Assembly (NCBI GenBank): GCA_029721435.1 | Contig: CM056573.1 | Coordinates: 149,441,947-149,505,946 of the forward strand | Length of the DNA: 64,000 bases | Direction of reading: 5' to 3' | Source of the DNA: Gymnothorax reevesii | Lineage: Eukaryota; Chordata; Actinopteri; Anguilliformes; Muraenidae | Shown: piece by piece, positions 44,860 to 55,932 of the stretch | How positions within the stretch are numbered: the stretch's first letter is position 1 | Layout: the number at the start of each line of letters is the position of its first letter | The notes under the pieces: generated by a model | Told to the model about the DNA's origin: nothing | Databases searched by the model: none | What the model saw: the letters and a program-made list of their open reading frames with translations, nothing else | Translations under genes and position numbers: made by a program

Positions 44860-46121
44860 TGCAAATATCCTGAAGGTGATCGCAAACTAAGAAACTGAAG
44901 CTAAAACACTTTCAAGCAAGTTGCAGCCCTAAGGTTTCTGCACAGCAATAGCCACACTTGAAAATCTTTGTGTAAGTACCACCCAAGTCACAAAATAACT
45001 CTTGAGATTTTGGGGGTCAACTTTTTCAAAACATGTGGCAGACAATTGAATGGTAGCTCACTATAGAGCCTATTGATATTTCCAGGGGCTATAGAAAGCT
45101 GGCAAATCCTTTGGAAAAATACGAATTAATTACAAAATAAATTTTAAAAATTAGTTTTAGACTGAAGTACTTGTTTTCTGTTAAATATCTGGACTTAAAA
45201 ACATTTTACCGCTAAATGCAAGGACTTGAGCACTTTTAAAAAATGAAGCATTCATACCATGGTATCCAGGCTCCATGGTCACCATTTTCACAGGTAGTCA
45301 CATGCCATATGCTAACATTTTGATGGAGAGTCATGAACTTTGGCACTTCTAGCTCAAAAACGATAGACTTGGGTATTTCTTGCACAAAAGTTAACTGAGT
45401 TTTACAATGGCAGCACTCTAATACTTTTGTACACTGGACTTGAGAACTTCTTCTGAAATATCTTCGGTGTCAGATGATGCTCTGACCTCTGTAGCTTTTA
45501 ATACTGATGTCAGCTGATTTTTTTGGAAAAATTGACTCAAATACTTCTTGCATGCAGGTCTTCACTTCCCTCAGGAATACAGAGCTGTACATTGGTAATA
45601 TTATTTGAACAACCCATTTAGTATGGAAATGAAATCCATTCCAAAAATTTGTGTTATCAATATATACCATTATTCTTTATGAAAAACATATGTCAGTTTC
45701 CATCTAATATTTTCAACCACCAATAAACATTTTCTGTATTTACGAATCTTTACAAACAGTGCAGTAGCATACATTACTTGGAATATAAGTTTAGAAGTCA
45801 GCCTTTCCCAAACAAATGATTCTTTTTTTTGTCAATACATATTTCTGCCGCGTTGATTGTTGTTTTCCGTGTTCATTGTTTATTTTCCCAATGACAATAC
45901 CATTTCATTAATGTTCAATAACAGGATTTGATTTCTCTTCCTCACTGAGCAGAAGACCAGAAATATGTCAAATTATGAGTGGGACACATAGTTCCAGACA
46001 GTTCTTACAGTTTTATCATGGATTATAGTTCTTTTCTCTCATGCAGATATCATGCTGAACTCATTTTGATTGTATGGCCATGATTATCTAGGTACTGGGG
46101 TAAAAGCAATGCATTCAAGTA
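44860..46121. other. 3' flank of the gene, unrecognised
   Basis: AT-rich; no gene, RNA or repeat end supported. Confidence 0.4.
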
Positions 46122-46842
46122 CAACCCCAATTCCGAAATAGTTGGGACGAAGTGTGAATTGTGAATAAAATCAAAATGCAATGACTTTCAGATCGCACGA
46201 GCCAATGTTATTTACAATAGAACCTAGATAACATATCAAATGGTGAAGCGGAGACATTTTACATTTTTTTGCACAAAATGAGCTTTTTTCAATTTTTGGG
46301 TTGCAACAGGTTTCAAAAAAGTTGGGACACAGGCAAAAAATGGCTGAAAAAGAAATTCATATCGAAGAGAATCAGTCCAAAGAACATTTGGCAAGTAATT
46401 ACGTTAACTAGCATCAGGTGTGTAACATGATTGGCTATAAAAGGGATGTTTTAGAGAGGCTGAGTCTCTCAAAAGTAAAGATGGCCAGAGGCTCTCCAAC
46501 CTGAGAAGGCTTGCGTAAAAAACACTCAGGAACACCTTAAAGACAACGTTCCTCAACATCAAATTGCAAAGGCTTTGAAGGTTGCATCATCGACAGTTCA
46601 TAACATCATCAAAAGATTCAGAGAAACCGGAAAAATCTTTGTGCGTAAGGGACAAGGCCAAAGACCTTTACTGGATGCCTCTGATCTTCGGGCCCTCAGA
46701 CGCCAGTGCCTCACTCACCAGCATGATTCTGTCATTGACATTACTAAATGGGCCCTGGAATACTTTAAGAAACCACTGTCTATAAACACAGTCCGCCGTG
46801 CCATCCACAGATGCCACCTAAAATTCTATCATGCAGAAAGCC
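46122..46842 (+). mobile_element. Tc1/mariner-like transposon, copy 2, 3'-truncated
   Basis: TA at 46120-46121, then the same left end 'caaccccaattccgaaatag' as the copies at 15326 and 55933. Sequence match to those copies ends near 46842, after 'ctatcatgcagaaag'. No right end is present. Confidence 0.82.
46481..46842 (+). pseudogene. Tc1-like transposase N-part (copy 2)
   Basis: ATG at 46481 gives 'MARGSPT' then TGA, where copy 1 has TGT (Cys). After a frame change, 'VASSTVHNIIKRFRETGKIF', 'RALRRQCLTHQHDSVIDITK' and 'YFKKPLSINTVRRAIHRCHL' carry the bipartite helix-turn-helix DNA-binding region. The catalytic half is missing. Confidence 0.8.
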
Positions 46843-47375
46843 TGGGCGCCGATATTTGGCTCCATCTAACAGGCGACTCTGTCGAGATTCCCCCTCTTCA
46901 ACCCAAGCCAATTCATCCACGCCAAAATCCCAAAAAACAGATTTACAATTTTTAGTTTTACAAAAATAATAAAATAATTAACAAGTAGAGCGGGGAAAGT
47001 TGAGAGAGTTAAAAGCATACATTTTGGATCAGAAAGGGGTCAATGTCATCATGAAATGCAGCTCATGGCTCTCAGCTTTCCCCTCTCTGCTTGTTAATTA
47101 GTTGGCTCGTTGTCTAATTTGTTCCCCTGCCCCCTTTCACTCCTCATTGCTCTCCCTCGTTGGCTTTGAGTTTGACCTAATGAGCAGTGACTTGATTTGA
47201 CTTGGACATGATGACTTGGTCACAACTCTGGCTGTGACTGAGGTTAATTTATGTATCAAAACTATACCTCATCTTTGTCAAACCACTTTTTCACAATTCT
47301 ATGTATCTCAGCAAAGCCATCGTGGAATATACTTGTGCCTTTGTGAATTAAAGAATTAATTAATGGGATAACCTG
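46843..47375. other. Unrecognised stretch
   Basis: Nothing supported; 'gagcggggaaagttgagaga' and an approximate inverted 'ctttcccctctctgcttgtt' (46989 and 47086) hint at a small inverted-repeat element. Confidence 0.3.
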
Positions 47376-47376
47376 A

Positions 47377-47822
47377 TCATTCTGTACATTCAGGACAGGT
47401 AGTCTCCTTACTTGATTTCACCTTCATTTTACCTTTGCTGAGCCTACATTTAACCAAATGAAGTGACCCCAGATCATAACACTGCCTCGAGAAGCTTAGA
47501 CTGTGGGCACTATGCATGAAGGGTGCATCACTTAGGCTCTTTATGTCTGTCGCTCTGGAACAGGGTAAATCTAGACTCATCAGACCATGTGACCTCTTTG
47601 CATCCCTCAAGTCTAATCTTTAAGTTCTTGCACAAATTTGAATAATTTTTTCCTCACTACCCTCACGAACAAGTGGCTTTCTTGAGGCCATGCACCTCCC
47701 TAGCACTTGTGGCCACACACCTCAATCCTGCAAGTTCTTACATTGTGCCTGGGGAAATGCTCTTACTTTCATAATTAAATATAGCCATAAGTACTACTGT
47801 GGATTATTACAATGTGACTTCA
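47377..47822 (-). pseudogene. Tc1-like transposase relic, catalytic part
   Basis: The minus strand reads 'CKEVTWSDESRFTLFQSDRH' (first catalytic Asp) then 'KEP' and degenerate sequence. The matching N-part of the same kind of element appears at 48590-48880, on the other side of a LINE copy. Confidence 0.65.
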
Positions 47823-48557
47823 TCAAGTAACATAACATAACATAACGTGAATGGCAAGAACAGGCCTTTTAGCCCAACTACACTCACCAGTTTCTTTATA
47901 CTATTGTGAATATATCCCTTCAGATACTCAGTGACTCAATGGTATCTAGCTTTAAGTCAAGGCTGCTCTTGAAAACCCCCAAGGTCTCTGCCTCAACAAT
48001 ATGGTCAGGCAAGCTATTCCACATTGAAATTACTCTTTGGGTGAAGAAATATTTCCGAATATCAGTGCTAAATTTACCTTTGGTCAACTTCCATTTGTGA
48101 CCCCGAGTTCTACTCACCACACTTGGTGGAAGGAATCCTACATAATTCACTTTGTTAAATCCCTTTAACATATTTAAAGACCTCAATCAAATCACCCCTT
48201 AGTCTCATTTTCCTAAGACTAAAGAGATTAAGGATCTTCAGCCTCTTCTCATAGCTTTCATCTTTTATACCTGGCATAAGCTTAGTGGCTCTTCTCTGAA
48301 CTTTCTCTCGAGCCTCTATATCTTTCTTAAAGTATGGTCCCCAGAACTGTACACAATACTTCAGATGTGGTCTGACGAATGTGTTGTACAAGAGAAGCAT
48401 CACCTCCTTAGATTTGTACTCAATACTTTTGGCAATGTATCCCAGCATCCGATTGGAATTTTTTAACTGCTACGGCACAATGGCTAGAGCCTGTGAGGGC
48501 TTGGTCAACAATCACTCCCAGATCTTTCTCGTGTACAGCACATTCCAGTGTCATGGT
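47823..48557 (-). mobile_element. CR1-like LINE 3' fragment, minus strand
   Basis: The minus strand starts in 'ECAVHEKDLGVIVDQ'-like sequence at 48557, then 'MLGYIAKSIEYKSKEVMLLL', 'NTFVRPHLKYCVQFWGPYFK', 'RRATKLMPGIKDESYEKRLK' (48448-48155) and, after a frame change, 'KWKLTKGKFSTDIRKYFFTQ' (48186-47920). It ends in (ATGTT)n on its own strand (47828-47847). Close relative of 53602-54765. Confidence 0.82.
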
Positions 48558-48589
48558 GATCTCCACTCACAATTATTCATGATATTTTT

Positions 48590-48880
48590 TTAGGCTGAAG
48601 TTGATGATTTACCTCCTTTAAGGTATTAATAATGAGTTGGACAGTTCTTGATCCAACTGATTTCAGCAGTCTTAGCTGAATTCTTTGCTTGATGCTGGCC
48701 AATGATTTGACCCTCCTGAAACATAGTTAACATCTTTTGACAACCATGGGATATGTGTTTCGACATGGTTGTTTGATAAATGAAAGGCTTCATACTGCAT
48801 CAGTCAGGGTAAAAAGAATTGTTGCCAGCTTAACATTGGCAAAGGAGCCGTAATAGTAAATGGGGGGACAAATCAATTCA
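48590..48880 (-). pseudogene. Tc1-like transposase relic, N-terminal part
   Basis: Minus-strand words 'ggtcaaatcattggccagca' and 'aagcaaagaattcagctaag' match the 5' part of a Tc1-like transposase gene known from fish. With 47377-47822 it likely forms one element split by the LINE at 47823-48557. This is inferred from order and orientation. Confidence 0.5.
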
Positions 48881-48896
48881 ATTCAATTCAATTAAA
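48871..48896. repeat. (ATTCA)n microsatellite
   Basis: Four to five 'attca' units. Confidence 0.8.
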
Positions 48897-50143
48897 AACA
48901 TGGCCCCCCCTCTTTTTATCTTTTTTTAATTATATTAAGCATTTCCTGCCTATTTCCGCCAATTTTGGTGTTCAGCTGTCTCCAATTCAATCCATTCCGC
49001 AACTACATAAAAAACAATTATTCAATAAAAATAAACACTAGCTATTGTAAGCACAATCGGGTCAGATTCGAGGGGTGCTCACTCAAACTGTTTGCCAACT
49101 GCGAAGTATCTGCCACTGCAAGGTAAGGGCAAAACCAAAAAAATTTGCAGATTTGACTAATGACTGGTCCCCAATTCATCCAGGAAGGCCATTGAGAGAC
49201 TTTTGATTCTGGAAAGCTTGAATTTTTTTACCACTGTCTTTGTAGTCGGACGTCCTCACAGTCCCTACACATTTTGACAGTTTGCAGTTGGATTCAATAC
49301 AAAGTGGCAGAAACGAGAAGATGATTTATATTTCCGTTTTTTCATTTTTCAACGAGACGCAGAAACAAATTATCCACAACTTGTTTATAGTCACAAAACC
49401 AAAGTAGATTGTGGCATCAATAAGAAAGCAGGAGATAACATTTTTTTTCTTCACTTCCTTGATCTCAAAAGCCAAAAAAAAAAACTTAGATTTTAGATTG
49501 TTCCACTAGAGGGCAGGCTTGCTCCTGCATCTTGTAGGAACTACCAGGACATCTTCACCTTTCTGCACTCCTTCCTGCCTGAAGTATTTGGTATATTTCT
49601 TTGACCTGAGACTGAACTCAAGTAAACATGAAATTTGCAGTGCAGATAGAAAATATCCAAAAAAAAAACACTTCCACAGTAATCCTCAAATTATTTACCA
49701 TTAATTACAGATTTACCATTAATTCCAGAATTAATTACAATTAACAAACAATGACACTCTCCAATGACAATGCAGAATCCTGTATTTTGTGGCAATAAAA
49801 TACAGTCTCGACCAGAAAAAGAAGATGATAATATAACTACAATGAAGATCAGGATTAAAAGGCTTGGGAATGTTACATGATTAACAGTACGTATGAAACT
49901 AGAATAAATATGAAACATCAAGGGTGGAATTTAGTGAATACATCAGTTTTTATCGGGGAGTCTGATAGTGGTGCAACAGGTATCTCACACAAGTGACGTA
50001 GACCAGTGTGTGACAGTTGGGGAAAAATAGAGAATGTTCATTCTGCTGGTTATGTTATGAACAGCAGTAGTGATTAAATTAGTGAATTATAATGAAAATT
50101 ATCCTGGCCACAATAAAAATATGCACCAGCCTCATACCACAAG
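48897..50143. other. Unrecognised stretch before the minisatellite
   Basis: AT-rich, no supported gene or element. Confidence 0.4.
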
Positions 50144-53060
50144 CACCAGCCTTTGTCCCATCCTCTCTCCATCACCAGCCTCTGTCCTGTCCTCTCTCCA
50201 TCACCAGCCTCTTCCCATCCTTCCTCCACCACCAGCCTTTGTTCCGTCCAAAAACAGCCTCTGTCCCATCCTTTGTTAATCAACAGTCTCTGTCCCATCC
50301 TCTCTCCACCACCAGCCTCTGTCCCATCTATAACCAGCCTCTGTCCCACCCTTGATCCATCAACAGTCTCTGCCCCATGCTCTCTCCATCACCAGTCTCT
50401 GTCCCATCCTCTCTCCATCACCAGTCTCTGTCCCATCCTCTCTCCATCACCAGTCTCTGTTCCGTCCTCTCCCCATCACCAGTCTCTGTCCCCTCCTCTC
50501 TCCATCACCAGTCTCTGTCTCGTCCTCTCTCCATCACCAGTCTCTGTCCCATCCTCTCTCTATCAGCAGTCTCTGTCCCATCCTCTCTCCATCACCAGTC
50601 TCTGTCCAGTCCTCTCTCCATCACCAGTCTGTGTTCCATCCTCCCTGCATCAGCAGTCTCTGTCCCGTCCTCTCTCCATCACCAGTGTGTGTTCCATCCT
50701 CCCTCCATCACCAGCCTCTGTCCCCTCCCCCCTCCATCACCAGTCTCTGTCCCATCCTCTCTCTATCAGCAGTCTCTGTCCCATCCTCTCTCCATCACCA
50801 GTCTCTGTCCCGTCCTCTCTCCATCACCAGTCTCTGTTCCATCCTCTCCCCATGACCAGTCTCTGTCCCGTCCTCTCTCCATCACCAGTCTCTGTTCCGT
50901 CCTCTCCCCATCACCAGTCTCTGTCCCCTCCTCTCTCCATCACCAGTCTCTGTCTCGTCCTCTCTCCATCACCAGTTTCTGTCCCATCCTCTCTCCATCA
51001 CCAGTCTCTGTCCCATCCTCCCTCCATCACCAGTCTCTGTTCCGTCCTCTCCCCATCACCAGTCTCTGTCTCGTCCTCTCTCCATCACCAGTCTCTGTCC
51101 CATCCTCTCTCCATCACCAGTCTCTGTCCCATCCTCTCTCCATCACCAGTCTCTGTCCCATCCTCTCTCCATCACCAGTCTCTGTCCCATCCTCTCTCCA
51201 TCACCAGTCTCTGTTCCATCCTCTCTCCATCACCAGTCTCTGTCCCCTCCTCTCCCCATCACCAGTCTCTGTTCCATCCTCTCTCCATCAGCAGTCTCTG
51301 TCCCATCCTCTCTTCATCACCAGTCTCTGTCCCTTCCTCTCTCCATCACCAGTCTCTGTCCCCTCCTCTCCACATCACCAGTCTCTGTCCCCTCCTCTCC
51401 CCATCACCAGTCTCTGTTCCATCCTCCCTCCATCACCAGTCTCTGTCCCATCCTCTCTCCATCACCAGTCTCTGTCCCCTCCTCTCCCCATCACCAGTCT
51501 CTGTCCCCTCCTCTCCCCATCACCAGTCTCTGTTCCATCCTCTCTCCATCAGCAGTCTCTGTCCCATCCTCTCTCCATCACCAGTCTCTGTCCCTTCCTC
51601 TCTCCATCACCAGTCTCTGTCCCTTCCTCTCTCCATCACCAGTCTCTGTCCCCTCCTCTCCCCATCACCAGTCTCTGTTCCATCCTCCCTCCATCACCAG
51701 TCTCTGTCCCATCCTCTCTCCATCACCAGTCTCTGTCCCATCCTCTCTCCATCACCAGTCTCTGTCCCATCCTCTCTCCATCACCAGTTTCTGTCCCATC
51801 CTCTCTCCATCACCAGTCTCTGTCCCATCCTCTCTCCATCACCAGTCTCTGTCCCATCCTCTCTCCATCACCAGTTTCTGTTCCGTCCTCTCCCCATCAC
51901 CAGTCTCTGTTCCATCCTCCCTCCATCACCAGTCTCTGTCCCGTCCTCTCTTTATCACCAGTCTCTGTCCCGTCCTCTCTCCATCACCAGTCTCTGTCCC
52001 ATCCTCTCTCCATCACCAGTCTCTGTCCCATCCTCTCTCCATCACCAGTCTCTGTCCCGTCCTCTCTCCATCACCAGTCTCTGTCCCATCCTCTCTCCAT
52101 CACCAGTCTCTGTCCCATCCTCTCTCCATCACCAGTCTCTGTCCCGTCCTCTCTCCATCACCAGTCTCTGTCCCATCCTCTCTCCATCACCAGTCTCTGT
52201 TCCGTCCTCTCCCCATCACCAGTCTCTGTTCCGTCCTCTCCCCATCACCAGTCTCTGTCCCGTCCTCTCTCCATCACCAGTCTCTGTCCATCCTCTCTCC
52301 ATCACCAGTCTCTGTCCCATCCTCTCTCCATCACCAGTCTCTGTGCCATCCTCTCTCCATCACCAGTCTCTGTTCCGTCCTCTCTCCATCACCAGTCTCT
52401 GTTCCATCCTCCCTCCATCACCAGTCTCTGTCCCGTCCTCTCTCCATCACCAGTCTCTGTTCCGTCCTCTTCCCATCACCAGTCTCTGTCCCGTCCTCTC
52501 TCCATCACCAGTTTCTGTCCCGTCCTCTCTCCATCACCAGTCTCTGTCCCATCCTCTCTCCATCACCAGTCTCTGTCCCATCCTCTCTCCATCACCAGTC
52601 TCTGTTCCGTCCTCTCCCCATCACCAGTCTCTGTCCCATCCTCTCTCCATCACCAGTCTCTGTCCCATCCTCTCTCCATCACCAGTCTCTGTCCCATCCT
52701 CTCTCCATCACCAGTCTCTGTTCCGTCCTCTCTCCATCACCAGTCTCTGTCCCGTCCTCTCTCCATCACCAGTCTCTGTCCCATCCTCTCTCCATCACCA
52801 GTCTCTGTCCCATCCTCTCTCCATCACCAGTCTCTGTCCCATCCTCTCTCTATCACCAGTCTCTGTTCCGTCCTCTCCCCATCACCAGTCTCTGTTCCAT
52901 CCTCCCTCCATCACCAGTCTCTGTCCCGTCCTCTCTCCATCACCAGTCTCTGTCCCATCTTCTCTCCATCAACAGTCTCTGTCCCATCCTCTCTCTATCA
53001 GCAGTCTCTGTCCCATCCTCTCTCCATCACCATTCTCTGTCCCATCCTCTCTCCATCACC
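50144..53060 (+). repeat. 29-bp minisatellite, about 100 units
   Basis: Tandem unit 'ctctgtcccatcctctctcc' + 'atcaccagt' (29 bp). Variants differ at a few positions (tcccatcc, tcccgtcc, ttccgtcc, tcccctcc, ctcccc/ctctcc, atcacc/atcagc). Units at the left edge (50144-50390) are most diverged; the centre is homogenised. One unit near 52285 is 28 bp. A nine-unit (261-bp) higher-order block is visible (51240-51500 and 51501 onward). The unit has no stop in any plus frame and 29 is not a multiple of 3, so all three plus frames stay open; the long open frames here are not a gene. Confidence 0.95.
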
Positions 53061-53069
53061 GGTCGAATA

Positions 53070-53600
53070 AAATAAGAAAGAGAGACTCATGCTTCAAATG
53101 GACCTATATGTCGTCCAAGGCAAGGAAGCAAGGCGAGTTCGAGAGGACGAAAAGAAAGGGAAAAGAACAGAAAGATTTTCTTGCTGACTAGAACTTGTCC
53201 TCAAATATGAAACTAAACCCTTACCAATTCTCTTACTAGAGACTTTACCGGCTAAAGTGCAAACATGACACTGACACTCTAGCAATGAAAGTGAGGCGGA
53301 ACTAGAGCTTAGATAGATTCCGGGCGATGCCCCCAGTTAATGCTAGTGGGCCCAGGAATCCGATTGGGAACAAAACGATATCGTCCCAAACGAGAGCAAC
53401 AAAGAAAGCTCTCAACGCCTCCAAACCATGACAAGATAATCCAGTGGTCAAGTTGTTAGCAAATGAGGATATTTAAATAAACTTAACTGAACTAATAATA
53501 AAGCTGGAGACGGTAGCTTGTGTGTTTTCTTGATTTGACATCCCTTCTAGTGCTCTCCACACCTGGGGCCACAATCTTCATAGTGGCCCTGAATTGACCC
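53070..53600. other. Unrecognised stretch
   Basis: No supported gene or repeat end; base composition less skewed than the flanks. Confidence 0.4.
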
Positions 53601-53601
53601 T

Positions 53602-54765
53602 TTGATAAGGCTGTTTGGTGACGTGGTGGGTAGACGGTCTTCCTTTTGTCATACTCTGGCAGAGGGTGATGATGTTACAAACTGGTTACAGGACAGAACA
53701 CAAAGAGCAGTGGTCAGTGATATCTCATCTGAGCTGGGTATGGTGGGGAGTGGTGTCCCCCAGGGATCGGTGTTGGGACCCCTGCTATTCCTCATTTACA
53801 TTAATGACCTTGATAGGAATATTGAGAGCAGATTGGTTAAATTTGCAGATGACACTAAATTGGGGGGTTTGGCAAATAGTCTAGGGTCCACTAAAGTGAT
53901 TCAGGACGATTTGGATAGAATCCAGAATTGGGCATAAATATGGCAAATGAAATTTAATCTAGCAAAATATAAAGTTGTACATGTAGGTAATAAAAAGATT
54001 GGACGCGATTACTTCATGGGAGGTTTAAAACTGGAATGTGCTGCACAAGAGAAAGATCTGGGAGTGATTGTTAACCAAACCCTCACAGGTTCGAGCCATT
54101 GTGCCGTAGCAGTTAAAAAAGCTAATCGGATGCTAGGATACATTGCCAAAAGTATTTAGTACAAATCTAAGGAGGTGATGCTTCTTCTGTACAACACGTT
54201 CGTTAGATCACACCTGGAGTATTGTTTACAGTTCTGGGGACCATACTTTAAGAGAGATATTGAGGCTCTAGAGAAAGTTCAGAGAAGAGCCACTAAGCTT
54301 ATGCCAGGTATAAAAGATGAAAGCTATGAGAAGAGGCTGAAGATCCTTAATCTCTTTAGTCTTCCGAAAAGGAGACTCAGGGGTGATTTGATTGAGGTCT
54401 TTAAATATGTTAAAGGGATTAACAAAGTGAATCATGTAGGATTCCTTCGGCCAAGTGTTAGTAGAACTTGGGGTCACAAATGGAAGTTGACCAAAGGTAA
54501 ATTTAGCACTGATATTCGGAAATATTTCTTCACCCAAAGAGTAATTTAAATGTGGCATAGCTTAGATGACCATATTGTTGAGGCAGAGACCTTGGGGGTT
54601 TTCAAGAGCAGGCTTGACCTAAAGCTAGATACCATTGAGTCATTTAGTATCTGAAGGGATATATTCACAATAGTATAAAGAAACTGGCAAGCTTAGTTGG
54701 GCTGATTACCTGTTCTTGCCATTCATGTTATGTTATGTTATGTTATGTTATGTTATGTTATGTTG
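53602..54765 (+). mobile_element. CR1-like LINE 3' half, plus strand
   Basis: 5'-truncated within RT: 'GSGVPQGSVLGPLLFLIYIN' and the catalytic 'LVKFADDTKLGG' box (53602-53937), stop TAA, then 'MKFNLAKYKVVHVGNKKIGR' (53947-54159), stop, and 'NTFVRSHLEYCLQFWGPYFK' with 'KWKLTKGKFSTDIRKYFFTQ' (54175-54549). It ends in a pure (ATGTT)n tail at 54724-54764. Only a few stops, so it is moderately young. Confidence 0.88.
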
Positions 54766-55932
54766 GCACACTCGCACAGCTCCATACCCCTCAATATTGT
54801 CAGGTCCTACAGAATCCTAAATTGAAAGTAACCATAAATTTTTGAACTTTTCATAGCTGCAATGAATTCTATTAACTCAATAAGAGCACAGCCAACATAT
54901 CATAAATTCGGTTTAGAAACATGAAAATGTACATTTAAAGAGGAAATGAGTCCTTACATCATGAGAAGTGGACTCTTCAGATGTTGGAGCGCCAGTTTCT
55001 GCTGGCTCCGGGTCCATTGGGGCTACATGAACAAAATAAAACTGTTTGGTTTAATGTTGTCTTTATATCTTTATGACAAATATAAATTTATAGTTACCGT
55101 GACAACAGATACCCAAACTCCATTAAAATTTGTGAGACTCACAGCTATGCGCAGGAGAATGTGCTGGCTTTGAATGAGGGAGCAGGGAGCTGGTTGCAGG
55201 AGATGTTGCAGTGGATGGAGGGACCACAGAGGGAGGTGACAGGTTGATGGGTGCTGGAGGAGTCAGAGATGAGGCCGCAGTCACTACAGATGCTGATGCT
55301 TGTGAGGAGGCAGCAGGTGCTTGTTCTGTGTTGCTGGTGAAGACAGTGATTTCTTGAAACTTCTCAACTTCAGCATAACCTTCGTCTGCCTCCACATCCA
55401 CATCAGTAGTCTCTGACTCTTCAATGGCCAGCTTGAATTCCTGCAGCACTTTACCAGCTTGCTGGTAAAAATATTGCACTCCAACAAGCACACCTTTTAA
55501 TTTTAAACATGTGAACAAATGTCAGTTGATGTCCAGTGACTCTGTACTACGACGTCTTCAAGCTACTCCCGTTCACCCGATCCAGTAAATATGTTCAAAT
55601 TACGTGTCACTGTTCATTCAAAATAAATTCATTAGCCAGTTAACATTCGCTGCTGTTGAGCAAACTAGCGTCAACGTAACCTTTGCTAATGTGAAGCGCT
55701 AATGCTGAACCAACATTAGCGTGAATAAATCTATCTAATGCCGGACTTTACCATAACCAGTCTCCGATCCCAAAATCAGCTGGCCAGTCGATCGCCACTG
55801 TTATTTGACCATCACTTTACCGTACGTCGTCAAAACAGTTTTAGCAGAGTTCAAAATTATGAAGTAACCTTGGCTGCAAAACTAGGGACAAGATCATTTT
55901 AGAACGTTACTTATGCCACCCACCTGATGATA
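54766..55932. other. Mostly unrecognised; holds a minus-strand open frame
   Basis: Apart from the frame at 55123-55518 nothing supported. The block 55590-55740 has 'gctaatgtgaagcgctaatg'-like repeated short words. Confidence 0.4.
55123..55518 (-). CDS. Hypothetical coding fragment, unknown function
   Basis: 131 codons: 'LKGVLVGVQYFYQQAGKVLQ', an acidic part 'ESETTDVDVEADEGYAEVEK', then an Ala/Ser/Pro-rich low-complexity tail ending 'HSPAHSCESHKF'. Ordered-looking start followed by a disordered tail is protein-like, and AAAAG just before the Val-rich start could be an acceptor. I do not recognise it. It may be an exon or second ORF of a DNA transposon or an unannotated host exon, or not coding at all. 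Confidence 0.3.
   Translation of the reverse strand: MFTCLKLKGVLVGVQYFYQQAGKVLQEFKLAIEESETTDVDVEADEGYAEVEKFQEITVFTSNTEQAPAASSQASASVVTAASSLTPPAPINLSPPSVVPPSTATSPATSSLLPHSKPAHSPAHSCESHKF

Noticed and set aside
50144..53060. CRISPR-like array of 29-bp repeats
   Set aside because: The units are head-to-tail with no unique spacers, and the DNA is animal.
50153..53191. 1,012-codon open frame (and an 897-codon frame in another register)
   Set aside because: It is produced by a stop-free 29-bp tandem repeat read in rotating frames; all three plus frames are open, so openness is no evidence of coding.
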